This document shows, in pieces, positions 51,089 through 58,989 of a DNA stretch of 64,000 nucleotides (the stretch's first letter is position 1; every line of letters begins with the position of its first letter). The stretch spans positions 62,148 through 126,147 of the forward strand of contig PLJC01000018.1 of assembly GCA_003139545.1 (NCBI GenBank), written 5' to 3'. The notes below the pieces were generated by a model. It saw only the letters and a list, made by a program, of their open reading frames with translations, was not told the origin of the DNA and made no database searches. Source of the stretch: Actinomycetota bacterium (GTDB taxonomy: Bacteria > Actinomycetota > Thermoleophilia > Gaiellales > Gaiellaceae). The translations under genes and the position numbers were made by a program.

Positions 51089-51300
51089 CCATTGTCGGCA
51101 TGCATCCACTCCTGTTCATCACCGTGCACAACGCGCTCCGGCTCAGGGAAGTGTCGGCGGCGCTGGTCGCGATCGCGGGCGCCTTCATGGCCTTCGGCTC
51201 GATGATGCCGTTGGGCCGCCGCGGCAGTACGTGGTTCGCAGGGCTCGCGCTCCTCATCGCGGGCGTTCTCGGCGTCATCGCCCTCCACTGGGGCAAGTAA
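51085..51300 (+). CDS. Small two-helix membrane protein
   Basis: A 71-residue protein with two hydrophobic segments (about 24-40 and 48-67) divided by GRRGS. The GTG start overlaps the stop of the regulator gene (GTGA), so it is translationally coupled; an ATG five codons later is an alternative. Coupling suggests it could be a membrane partner of the atypical regulator, but nothing in the sequence proves this. No family recognised. Confidence 0.6.
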   Translation: MTIVGMHPLLFITVHNALRLREVSAALVAIAGAFMAFGSMMPLGRRGSTWFAGLALLIAGVLGVIALHWGK

Positions 51301-51309
51301 GCAGCCCGG

Positions 51310-51879
51310 CTAGAGGATCGCGCCCTCGAGGCGCAGGAGCAGCTCCTTACGGTGGAGCCCTCCGCCGTAGCCGGTCAGGCTGCCGTTCGCGCCGACGACG
51401 CGGTGGCACGGCAGCACGATCGGCACCGGATTCCGGTTCATGACCGTGCCGACCGCCCGCGCAGCACGCGGGTTGCCGGCACGCGCTGCGAGCGTTCCAT
51501 ACGTCGTCGTCTCGCCGTAGCCGACACGAGCGAGCTCGGCCAGCACGCGGACGTAGAAGTTCGGCTGGCCGCGGAGGTCGAGGTCGACGTCGAAGCTCCG
51601 CCGGCGCCCCTCCAGGTACTCGTCCAGCTCGCGGTGGACCCGGTCGACCGGGCGCGAGGAGCGCAGGACCCGCGGGCCGTAGACACGGGCGAGCTGCTCC
51701 AGCTCGCGCTCCGGATTCGGGTCGAACGAGATGCGACAGAGGCCGCGGTCGGTGACGCCGACGAGCAGCGGCCCCATCGCCGTGTCGTCGAACACGTCGT
51801 ACGCGACGTCGAGCAGGCCCTCGGCGGCGGCTGCCGCGCGGAAACGCTCGTCGAGCTCGAAGGTGGGACTGTCGATCAC
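51310..51879 (-). CDS. ogt: Methylated-DNA-protein cysteine methyltransferase
   Basis: A 189-residue suicide repair protein that takes alkyl groups from O6-alkylguanine. The acceptor Cys is in IVLPCHRVVGANGSLTGYGG, and the helix-turn-helix region has TTYGTLAARAGNPRAARAVG. The N-terminal domain (about 1-95) has no Ada-type zinc site or AraC domain. The ATG overlaps the stop of an ECF sigma factor gene, an unusual pairing. Confidence 0.94.
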   Translation of the reverse strand: MIDSPTFELDERFRAAAAAEGLLDVAYDVFDDTAMGPLLVGVTDRGLCRISFDPNPERELEQLARVYGPRVLRSSRPVDRVHRELDEYLEGRRRSFDVDLDLRGQPNFYVRVLAELARVGYGETTTYGTLAARAGNPRAARAVGTVMNRNPVPIVLPCHRVVGANGSLTGYGGGLHRKELLLRLEGAIL

Positions 51880-52331
51880 TGCTGCTCCTTTCGCAGGCGC
51901 CGCACGCCGGCGGATGCCGCCTGGCGCGCTGCCGCTTCGGTCGAGCCGAGCGCCGCGCCGATCTCGTCGTAGCCGAGGTCGTAGCCGTACCGCAACACGA
52001 CCGCGGCCCGCTCCTTCGGAGGCAGATCGTCGGTCAGCGGTGCGAGCTCCTCGTAGGCGGGTCGTCCGTCCTCGGTCACGAGGTCGGGCATGTCGCCCTG
52101 CGGCCGCTGTCTGCGGGCGCCGTCGAGCACGATCCGGTTCGCGATCGTGAGCGCCCAGGCCCGCAGGTGCTCACCGTGCTCGAGCCGCTCGTACGCCCGC
52201 AGCGCGCGGAGGAACGTCTCCTGGAACGCGTCCTCGGCGCGGTCGCGGCCGATTCGGCTGACGAGGAACCGGAAGACCTCGGTCTTGTGGCTCTCGTAGA
52301 AGGTCTCGAACGGCGGGACTGCGACGGCCAT
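51876..52331 (-). CDS. ECF-type sigma factor co-transcribed with ogt
   Basis: A 151-residue sigma factor. Region 2 spans about 5-75 (FRFLVSRIGRDRAEDAFQET with LRAWALTIANRIVLDGARR) and region 4 about 95-148 (LPPKERAAVVLRYGYDLGYD, then EIGAALGSTEAAARQAASAG as helix-turn-helix). The ATG at 52331 is chosen over a TTG four codons upstream. It is coupled to ogt by ATGA. No anti-sigma gene is next to it, so how it is held in check is not visible. Confidence 0.88.
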   Translation of the reverse strand: MAVAVPPFETFYESHKTEVFRFLVSRIGRDRAEDAFQETFLRALRAYERLEHGEHLRAWALTIANRIVLDGARRQRPQGDMPDLVTEDGRPAYEELAPLTDDLPPKERAAVVLRYGYDLGYDEIGAALGSTEAAARQAASAGVRRLRKEQQ

Positions 52332-52369
52332 CGACACATACAACGTACTGCCGCGCGAAGATGTGAGAC

Positions 52370-53200
52370 ATGAGAGTCGCAGTCGTGGGCCACGTCGAGT
52401 GGGTCCAGTTCGCCCGCGTCGAGCGGGTGCCGGAGCCGGGGGAGATCGTCTCGGCGGTCGAGACGTGGGAGGAGCCCGCCGGCGGCGGCGCGGTGGCGGC
52501 CGTGCAGCTGGCCAATCTCAACGGCTCCGTCGACTTCTTCACCTCCCTCGGCGACGACGAGATCGCCATCCGTTCCCGCGAGCGCCTGACCGAATTGGGC
52601 GTGACCGTGCACGCCGGCAAGGCAGGACAGCCGCAGCGGCGCGCCTTCACGTACATCGACTCCGACGGGGAGCGCACGATCACGACGCTCGGGCCGAAGC
52701 TGCGTCCCTCGGGCGAGGACCCTTCGCTCCCGTGGGAGGAGCTCACGCGCTGCGACGCCGTCTACTTCACCGGCGGCGATGTCGCCGCAGTCCGTGCAGC
52801 GCGCCAGGCCAAGATCTTCGCCGCGACGTCGCGCGAGCTCCCGACGCTGCACCGTGCGACCGAGGAGCTCGACGCGCTCATCGGCAGCAGCGGGGACGCC
52901 GGCGAGCGCTTCGACGCGATCGATCTCGACCCGCCGCCGCGTCTCGTGGTCAGCACGTCGGGCGCGCTCGGCGGCTGGATCCGCCCCGGCGGCCCGTTCC
53001 GCGCAGCGACGATTCCCGGCCCGATCGAAGACGCGTACGGCTGCGGCGACTGCTTCGCCGCCGGCTTCACCTTCGCGCTCGGCGCCGGGATGCCGGTGGA
53101 CGAAGCGGTCGCGCTTGCGGCGCGCTGCGGCGCGACCGTGCTCACCGGCCGCGGCGCCTACGGCCGTCAGCTCACTGCGGCGGATGTGGCGTCGGGATAG
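52370..53200 (+). CDS. PfkB-family sugar kinase
   Basis: A 276-residue ribokinase-like enzyme. The N-terminal substrate region is VVGHVEWVQFARVERVPEPG and the glycine pair PAGGGAVAAV (about 39-48). The anion-hole and catalytic Asp motif is DAYGCGDCFAAGF (about 222-234), a variant of DTxGAGD with Cys in place of Ala. Substrate cannot be inferred; family members act on ribose, adenosine, fructose phosphates and others. It diverges from the sigma factor gene with 38 bp between. Confidence 0.87.
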   Translation: MRVAVVGHVEWVQFARVERVPEPGEIVSAVETWEEPAGGGAVAAVQLANLNGSVDFFTSLGDDEIAIRSRERLTELGVTVHAGKAGQPQRRAFTYIDSDGERTITTLGPKLRPSGEDPSLPWEELTRCDAVYFTGGDVAAVRAARQAKIFAATSRELPTLHRATEELDALIGSSGDAGERFDAIDLDPPPRLVVSTSGALGGWIRPGGPFRAATIPGPIEDAYGCGDCFAAGFTFALGAGMPVDEAVALAARCGATVLTGRGAYGRQLTAADVASG

Positions 53201-54050
53201 GTCCTTCGGGTCCGCCGACCGCGTTCGACCACAGCAACTGAATCGGCACGGTGCCGCTCCCGTCGGCGAGCGGCACTTCCTTCATCACGCGACCGAGATC
53301 CCCGCCCGCTTCCGCCATCGGGATGTCCCCGATCTCGCCACCGCGCGGCGAGTACCAGCCGAGCAGCCGGTCGGCGCCGGGCGCAGACCCGAGGCGGATC
53401 GCATCCTCGACGTCGGGATCGGTCCGAGTCTCCTGCAGCTCGTGGTACAGCGTCGCGCAGACGTTCTTCCACGGCTCGTCGAACGCGACGATGCCGTTGT
53501 CCCCGTCGGAGTAGACGGCGACCGCGTAGTACCGCTCGCTGCCGTTGACCTTGACCGAGCCGTGGTACCCACCGAGGCCGTGCTTCGAGTCGACGTCCCC
53601 CGTGTCGACGAGGACGGCGCCCTTCGGTAGGAGCAGGCAGGCGACCGTTGGGCCGAGATCGAGCGCGGGGACCAATGCCTCGACCTGGTCGCGCGTAAAG
53701 GTCGCGGGCAGCGGGCCTTCGTGCACCTTCGAGCCGGCGAACGTCGTCGTCACGTCCGCCCTGGGGAAATACTGCGTCAGGACGTTGTTGAGCCCGCGGT
53801 CGCGCATCGCAGCGGCGAGCGCGTGGTCGAGCTCGCTGCGCTCGTCCGCCTGCCAGCTCCCGAGATAGACGACCGAGTAGCGGAGGTGGGGGAGCGTCTT
53901 CCCGCCGAAGAAGCGCAGGTCGAGGCCGGCCTCCGGGCCGAATCCCGGGGCGAGCACTGCACTCCGGTACGAGGCTGCGGCCTCCGAGTTGGGACGGAGG
54001 ACGACGCTGAGCGGTCCCTCGATAACGCGGTTCCGGGTCTGGGTGGACAT
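53172..54050 (-). CDS. Putative zincin-like protein of unknown function
   Basis: A 292-residue protein. The segment TLYHELQETRTDPDVED (200-216), followed by GWYSPRGGEIGDI (231-243), matches a pattern I associate with secreted zincin-like proteins (HExxE, then TDP and GWY...EIGD). His203 and Glu204 could be the metal and catalytic residues. No signal peptide is seen with the ATG at 54050, which has AGGAG close upstream. It overlaps the convergent PfkB gene end by 29 nt. Enzymatic role is inference. Confidence 0.6.
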   Translation of the reverse strand: MSTQTRNRVIEGPLSVVLRPNSEAAASYRSAVLAPGFGPEAGLDLRFFGGKTLPHLRYSVVYLGSWQADERSELDHALAAAMRDRGLNNVLTQYFPRADVTTTFAGSKVHEGPLPATFTRDQVEALVPALDLGPTVACLLLPKGAVLVDTGDVDSKHGLGGYHGSVKVNGSERYYAVAVYSDGDNGIVAFDEPWKNVCATLYHELQETRTDPDVEDAIRLGSAPGADRLLGWYSPRGGEIGDIPMAEAGGDLGRVMKEVPLADGSGTVPIQLLWSNAVGGPEGPIPTPHPPQ

Positions 54051-54120
54051 GGGCTCCTCTCGTCGAGCCGCAGACCTGGGTGCCGCGGTCGCAGCGTACT
54101 CGGGCCACGGCCGGTGAGCA

Positions 54121-54176
54121 AGTGGGGCGAAGGGTGGACAAGTGGGGTTAAGTGGTCTAGAGTGGGGCGAAGTGGA
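54121..54176 (+). promoter_or_regulatory. MraZ-box array and promoter of the division/cell-wall cluster
   Basis: Six decamers follow each other from 54121 with exact 10-bp spacing: AGTGGGGCGA, AGGGTGGACA, AGTGGGGTTA, AGTGGTCTAG, AGTGGGGCGA, AGTGGAAGGG. Repeated (A)GTGGG boxes at one-turn spacing upstream of mraZ are the known MraZ target. A -10 hexamer TAGAGT (54158-54163) lies inside the array, so bound MraZ would block the promoter. The mraZ start is about 28 nt beyond the predicted transcription start. Confidence 0.7.
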
Positions 54177-54197
54177 AGGGAAGGACCCGGCCCCGAA

Positions 54198-54629
54198 ATG
54201 CTGCTCGGCACCCACGACCACACGATCGACGACAAGAGCCGGCTCACGCTGCCGGCCAAGTTCCGCCGCGCGTTCGAGGGCGGCGTCGTCGTGACGCGCG
54301 GCCTGGACCCGTGCCTCGTCGCCTATCCGCGGGACGAGTGGACACGGAGCCTGAGCCGCATTGCCGACCTCGACTCCCTCAGCGGCGAGGCCCGGAGCCT
54401 CCAGCGCGTCGTCTACGCAAACGCCGTCGAGGGCGACCTGGACAAGCAGGGACGGATCGTCATCCCTTCAGCGTTGAAGGAGTACGCGGGCCTCGACCGC
54501 GACGTCGTCGTGGCGGGCGTCAACGACCACCTCGAGATCTGGGATCGCGCCGCCTGGCGACGCGAGCTCGCCGAGTCGGAAGGGAGGACGCGAGATGTTG
54601 CCGAACGTCTTGCAGCCCAGCGCGACTGA
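54198..54629 (+). CDS. mraZ: Transcriptional regulator MraZ
   Basis: A 143-residue protein made of two AbrB-like halves, each with a DxxR motif: DDKSRLTLPAKFR (about 11-23) and DKQGRIVIPSALKEY (about 83-97). MraZ binds repeats upstream of its own gene and represses the division and cell-wall cluster. The ATG at 54198 has a purine-rich AAGGGAAGGA upstream. Its end overlaps the start of rsmH by 35 nt. Confidence 0.95.
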   Translation: MLLGTHDHTIDDKSRLTLPAKFRRAFEGGVVVTRGLDPCLVAYPRDEWTRSLSRIADLDSLSGEARSLQRVVYANAVEGDLDKQGRIVIPSALKEYAGLDRDVVVAGVNDHLEIWDRAAWRRELAESEGRTRDVAERLAAQRD

Positions 54630-55554
54630 TCACGTTCCCGTGCTCGCGAACGAGGTGCGCGAAAGCCTCGCCGTGCAGCCGGGGGACACCGTCGTCGACG
54701 CGACCTTCGGCGCCGGCGGTCACGCGGCGCTCCTCGCCGCCGATCTGCAGGGGCGCGGAAAGCTGATCGCGATCGACCGCGATCCGACCGTCCGCACGTA
54801 CTTCGAGCGGCTCGAGCGCCGGAGCGGCGTGCAGGCGCGGCTGCTCCGCGGCGACTTCGGCGTCGTGCTCCCGCAGCTGGCGGAGAACGGCGTGTCGGCC
54901 GACGCGATCCTTCTCGACCTCGGCGTCTCGTCGATGCAGCTCGACCGGCCCGAGCGCGGGTTCTCGTACGCGACCGACGCGCCGCTCGACATGCGCATGG
55001 ACTCCTCGCAGGACCTCGACGCGCGCGCGATCGTCAACGAGTGGCCGGAGAAGGAGCTCGTGACCATCTTCCGCAAGTACGGCGAGGAGCGCTACGCACG
55101 GCAGATCGCGCGGGCGATCGTCCGGCGGCGGCGCGACGAGCCGTTCGAGCGCACCGGTGAGCTCGTGGACACGATCAGGGCTGCGATTCCGGCGCCGGCG
55201 CGTTTCGGCGAAGGCCATCCGGCGAAGCGCGTCTTCCAGGCGCTCCGCATCGCCGTCAACGACGAGCTCGGCTCACTCGAGGTCGCGCTGCCCGCAGCGC
55301 TCGCGATGCTCCGCCCCGGCGGGCGGCTCGCGGTCATCTCCTTTCATTCGCTCGAGGACCGGATCGTCAAGCACTTCCTCCGCGAGCGCGAGCGCGGCTG
55401 CACCTGCCCGCCCGACTTCCCCGTCTGTGTCTGCGGGCACGAGCCCGAGCTCCGCGCGATCCAGCGCCGCCCGGTCCGTCCGAGCGAGGCCGAGGTGGCC
55501 GTGAACCCGCGTGCCGCCTCAGCGCGCCTGCGCGCCGCGGTGAAAGCCGAGTAG
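54595..55554 (+). CDS. rsmH: 16S rRNA (cytosine-1402-N4) methyltransferase
   Basis: A 319-residue AdoMet-dependent enzyme (MraW). Typical blocks are HVPVLANEVRESL (about 13-25), VVDATFGAGGHAALLA (AdoMet loop), ILLDLGVSSMQLDRPERGFS, RVFQALRIAVNDEL and GGRLAVISFHSLEDRIVK. A Cys-rich stretch near the end (CTCPPDFPVCVCG) is also common in the family. It overlaps mraZ and is followed by the ftsL-like gene with a one-base overlap (TAGTG). Confidence 0.96.
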   Translation: MLPNVLQPSATDHVPVLANEVRESLAVQPGDTVVDATFGAGGHAALLAADLQGRGKLIAIDRDPTVRTYFERLERRSGVQARLLRGDFGVVLPQLAENGVSADAILLDLGVSSMQLDRPERGFSYATDAPLDMRMDSSQDLDARAIVNEWPEKELVTIFRKYGEERYARQIARAIVRRRRDEPFERTGELVDTIRAAIPAPARFGEGHPAKRVFQALRIAVNDELGSLEVALPAALAMLRPGGRLAVISFHSLEDRIVKHFLRERERGCTCPPDFPVCVCGHEPELRAIQRRPVRPSEAEVAVNPRAASARLRAAVKAE

Positions 55555-55937
55555 TGGCCACGGTCGACTGGTTCGCGGCGGAAGCCGTTGCGGTCCCGGC
55601 GCCGGCACGGCGGCGCGCTCGGCCCGTTGCCGCACCGAAGCCGCGCGCACGCACGCGCCGGCGGACGCGCCGCGTCACGCCCGGCATTCTCTGGATCTCC
55701 GCGTTCGCGCTTTTGCTCGCCGGCGTCGTCGCCATCAACGTCGCCGTGCTCCGCGCGAACGTCGCGGTGAACAAGCTCGACCAGCGGCAGGTCGAGCTGC
55801 AGAACCAGAACGCAGCGCTCTCGTCGCAGGTGTCGAGCGCGATCGCGTCCATCCGCATCGAGCAGGCGGCCCGGCACTTCGGGCTCGTTCCCGCCGCCGC
55901 GGCCGACACCAGCTACCTCGATCTGAACCAGAGGTAA
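55554..55937 (+). CDS. ftsL: FtsL-like cell division protein
   Basis: A 127-residue bitopic protein. The cytoplasmic N-terminus is basic and Pro/Arg-rich (about 1-42), followed by a membrane helix (about 44-65) and a periplasmic coiled coil (LDQRQVELQNQNAALSSQVS, about 74-93). It has the size, topology and place (between rsmH and ftsI) of FtsL. Sequence is poorly conserved in this family, so position is a large part of the evidence. It would recruit divisome proteins at the septum. Confidence 0.82.
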   Translation: MATVDWFAAEAVAVPAPARRRARPVAAPKPRARTRRRTRRVTPGILWISAFALLLAGVVAINVAVLRANVAVNKLDQRQVELQNQNAALSSQVSSAIASIRIEQAARHFGLVPAAAADTSYLDLNQR

Positions 55938-55941
55938 CGGC

Positions 55942-57600
55942 GTGCCGCGCGTCGTCAACTCGCGCATCCGTCTCATGTTGCTCGTGACGCTCGTCGTCTT
56001 CGGCGGGCTCCTCGCGCGCGCCGCGTGGATCGCCACCGTACGCGCGGCGCCGCTCGCGGCGATGGCGACGGCGCAGACGAGAGCGACCGTGCAGCTGCCG
56101 GCAGGACGCGGAGCGATCTTCGACGCGGTGGGTACGCCGCTCGCGCTCGGCGAGCAGGCGACGACGGTGTACGTCGATCCGACCGCCGTCACGCAGCCGC
56201 GCACGGAGGCAGCGACCGCCGCTCGCATTCTCGGCCTGAAGCGCGGTGCCGTCCTTCGCGCGCTCGGCACGCATGGCACGCACTTCGTCTACGTCGAGCG
56301 GAAGGCGCCGCCCGACAAGGCGAGCTTGCTCGCCAAGCGGAACCTGGCGGGCTTCCACTTCTACGGCGAGGAACGGCGCACGTACCCGCAGGGCTCGGTC
56401 GCGGCGCAGGTGCTCGGCTATGCAGGCGTCGACAACAACGGGCTGGCCGGTCTCGAGCTCGAGCTGAACTCGGAGCTCACCGGGATTCCGGGCCAGGAGA
56501 CGATCCTGCGCGATCCGTTCGGCCGCACGCTCGACGTCCAGGCCGTCCAGCCGGCGAAGCCCGGGAAGGACGTCTTCCTCACGGTCGACCACCGCATTCA
56601 GGCGAACGCGGAGCAGGTGCTGCGCGCCACCGTCGCCAAGTGGCACGCGAAGTCCGCGACCGCGATCGTGCTCGACCCGCACACGGGCGGTGTGCTCGCG
56701 ATGGCGACCGAGCCGGGCTACAACGCGAACAACTACCCGCAGGCGTTCGCGCAGGGCATCACCGCGAACCGCGCGATCTCCGACGTCTACGAGCCGGGAT
56801 CGGTCTTCAAGGTCGTCACCATCGGCGGCGCCCTCGCCGAGCACCTCGTTACGCCGCAGACCTCGTTCCTGCTGCCCTACTCGATCCACGTCGCCGACCG
56901 CGTTGTGCACGACGCAGAGATACGCCCGACCGAGCGCATGACCGTCGCGCAGATCCTCCAGCGCTCGTCGAACGTCGGCGCCGTCACCATCGCGCGCACG
57001 AAGCTCGGCGAGACGCGGCTCAAGGAGTGGATCCACCGCTTCGGCTTCGGGGAGCAGACCGGCATCGACTACCCGGGAGAGAGCGCCGGCCTGCTGCCGT
57101 CGTACTGGTCCGGCTCGACGATCGGGAACGTGCCGATCGGCCAGGGCATCTCCGTCACCGCGATCCAGCTCGCATCCGTGTATGCAGCAATCGGGAACAA
57201 CGGCCTTTGGATCCAGCCGCATCTCGTCGACCACGTGCAGGGCGTCGCCACCCCGGCGCCGCGGAAGCGGCGGATCCTGCCGCGCCCCGTCGACCGCCAG
57301 CTCCTCGCCATGCTGAAGGGCGTGGTCTCGGACGCCGGCACCGGCGCCGCCGCGGAGATCCCCGGCTACACCGTCGCGGGCAAGACCGGCACGGCGCAGA
57401 AGCCAGGCCCGAACGGCTACATGCCGGGCCAGTACGACGCGACGTTCATCGGCATGGTGCCCGCGCGTTCGCCGCGCGTCGTCGTCCTCGTCACCGTCGA
57501 CGAGCCCCGGGGCGCGTACTACGGCGGGGTCGTCGCCGCTCCGGCGTTCGCGCAGATCGCCACGTTCGACCTGCAATACCTCGAAGTTCCGCCCGGCTAG
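55942..57600 (+). CDS. ftsI: Septal peptidoglycan transpeptidase FtsI (class B PBP)
   Basis: A 552-residue penicillin-binding protein with an N-terminal membrane helix (about 11-32), a dimerisation domain and a transpeptidase domain. Catalytic motifs: SVFK (287-290), SSN (342-344) and KTGT (481-484). There is no C-terminal PASTA domain, unlike many Gram-positive PBPs. It starts at a GTG 4 nt after ftsL. Confidence 0.95.
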   Translation: MPRVVNSRIRLMLLVTLVVFGGLLARAAWIATVRAAPLAAMATAQTRATVQLPAGRGAIFDAVGTPLALGEQATTVYVDPTAVTQPRTEAATAARILGLKRGAVLRALGTHGTHFVYVERKAPPDKASLLAKRNLAGFHFYGEERRTYPQGSVAAQVLGYAGVDNNGLAGLELELNSELTGIPGQETILRDPFGRTLDVQAVQPAKPGKDVFLTVDHRIQANAEQVLRATVAKWHAKSATAIVLDPHTGGVLAMATEPGYNANNYPQAFAQGITANRAISDVYEPGSVFKVVTIGGALAEHLVTPQTSFLLPYSIHVADRVVHDAEIRPTERMTVAQILQRSSNVGAVTIARTKLGETRLKEWIHRFGFGEQTGIDYPGESAGLLPSYWSGSTIGNVPIGQGISVTAIQLASVYAAIGNNGLWIQPHLVDHVQGVATPAPRKRRILPRPVDRQLLAMLKGVVSDAGTGAAAEIPGYTVAGKTGTAQKPGPNGYMPGQYDATFIGMVPARSPRVVVLVTVDEPRGAYYGGVVAAPAFAQIATFDLQYLEVPPG

Positions 57601-57612
57601 ACTCGCCTCGAG

Positions 57613-58989
57613 ATGATGCAACTTGAGCGCCTCGCCGCTGCGCTCGGAGCGGCGGAGGTCGTCGGGCCGGCCAAGGTCGAGGTGCTCGACCTCGTCTATG
57701 ACGCGAGGGACGCGGGGCCGGGCGCCCTCTTTTTCTGCGTCCGCGGCGCACACGCGGACGGGCACGACTTCGCCCCGCAGGCAGTGGCGAACGGCGCCGT
57801 CGCCGTCGTCGTCGAGCGGCCGCTCGCCGTCGACGTGCCTCAGGTCGTCGTCCCGGACGCTCGCGCTGCGATGGCGCTCGGCGCGGACGCGTTCTTCGAC
57901 CGACCGACCGAGGAACTGCAGGTCGCAGGCGTCACCGGCACGAGCGGCAAGACGACGACGTCGTTCCTCCTGTACGCGATCCTCGCCGCCGGCGGCCTGC
58001 GACCGGGTCTCCTCGGAACCGTCGAGGCGCGCGTCGGCGGAGAACGGCGCGGTGTCCTGCGCACGACGCCGGAGGCGATCGACTTGCAGCGGACGTTCCG
58101 CGAGATGCTCGACGCCGGCGACCGCTCGTGTGCGATGGAAGCGTCGTCGCACGCCTCGGAGCTGCACCGGCTCGACCACGTGCAGTTCGCCGTGCTCGTG
58201 TTCACGAACCTCAGCCAGGACCATCTCGACTTCCACGGCGACATGGAGTCGTACTTCCAGGCGAAGCGGCGACTCTTCACCGAAACGACGCCGGCGGTCG
58301 TGAACGTCGGCGACGAGTACGGACGGAGGCTCGCAGCCGAGCTGCCGGACGCCGTCACGTTCAGCGGTGACGATGCGACTGCGCTCGACGGCATCGAACT
58401 CAAGCTGCGTGGGCGCTTCAACGTCGAGAACGCGCTCGGCGCAATCGCGGCGGCTCGCGTGCTCGGGATCGACGACGACGCGATCAAGCGAGGCGTCGAG
58501 TCGGTGCGCGGCGTGCCGGGCCGGTTCGAAACCGTCGAGGAGGGGCAGCCGTTCACGGTGATCGTCGACTACGCGCACAAGCCGGACGCGCTCGAGAAGG
58601 TGCTGCGCGCGGCGCGCGACATGACGCGGGGACGTGTGCTCGTCATCGTCGGCGCGGGCGGCGATCGCGACCGCGGCAAGCGGCCGCTGATGGGGCGGAT
58701 CGCGTCCGAGCTCGCCGACGTGGTCGTCGTCACCTCCGACAACCCGCGGAGTGAGGACCCGCAGGCGATCATCGAGGAGATCGTCGCGGGAACGACGAAC
58801 GACGTCGAGGTCGTGTCCGACCGTGCGGGAGCGATCGCGCGCGCGGTCGAGCTTGCGCGCGACGGCGACGTCGTCATCATCGCGGGCAAGGGCGCCGAGC
58901 AGGGCCAGGAGTTCGCCGACCGCACGATCCCGTTCGACGATCGCGACGCTGCGCGCGACGCCTTGCGTGCGCTGGGAGCCCGTACCTGA
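57613..58989 (+). CDS. murE: UDP-MurNAc-tripeptide ligase MurE (meso-diaminopimelate type)
   Basis: A 458-residue Mur ligase. The ATP loop is GTSGKTT (109-115). The DNPRSEDP block (376-383) is the signature of enzymes adding meso-diaminopimelate rather than lysine, so the wall peptide should be of the DAP type. The first codons are ATG ATG; either may serve. A TAGACT hexamer (57598-57603) made from the ftsI stop lies 9 nt before, so an internal promoter is possible. Confidence 0.95.
   Translation: MMQLERLAAALGAAEVVGPAKVEVLDLVYDARDAGPGALFFCVRGAHADGHDFAPQAVANGAVAVVVERPLAVDVPQVVVPDARAAMALGADAFFDRPTEELQVAGVTGTSGKTTTSFLLYAILAAGGLRPGLLGTVEARVGGERRGVLRTTPEAIDLQRTFREMLDAGDRSCAMEASSHASELHRLDHVQFAVLVFTNLSQDHLDFHGDMESYFQAKRRLFTETTPAVVNVGDEYGRRLAAELPDAVTFSGDDATALDGIELKLRGRFNVENALGAIAAARVLGIDDDAIKRGVESVRGVPGRFETVEEGQPFTVIVDYAHKPDALEKVLRAARDMTRGRVLVIVGAGGDRDRGKRPLMGRIASELADVVVVTSDNPRSEDPQAIIEEIVAGTTNDVEVVSDRAGAIARAVELARDGDVVIIAGKGAEQGQEFADRTIPFDDRDAARDALRALGART

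Noticed and set aside
54121..54176. Possible CRISPR or satellite repeat
   Set aside because: The unit is 10 bp with no spacers and lies just before mraZ; MraZ boxes explain it.
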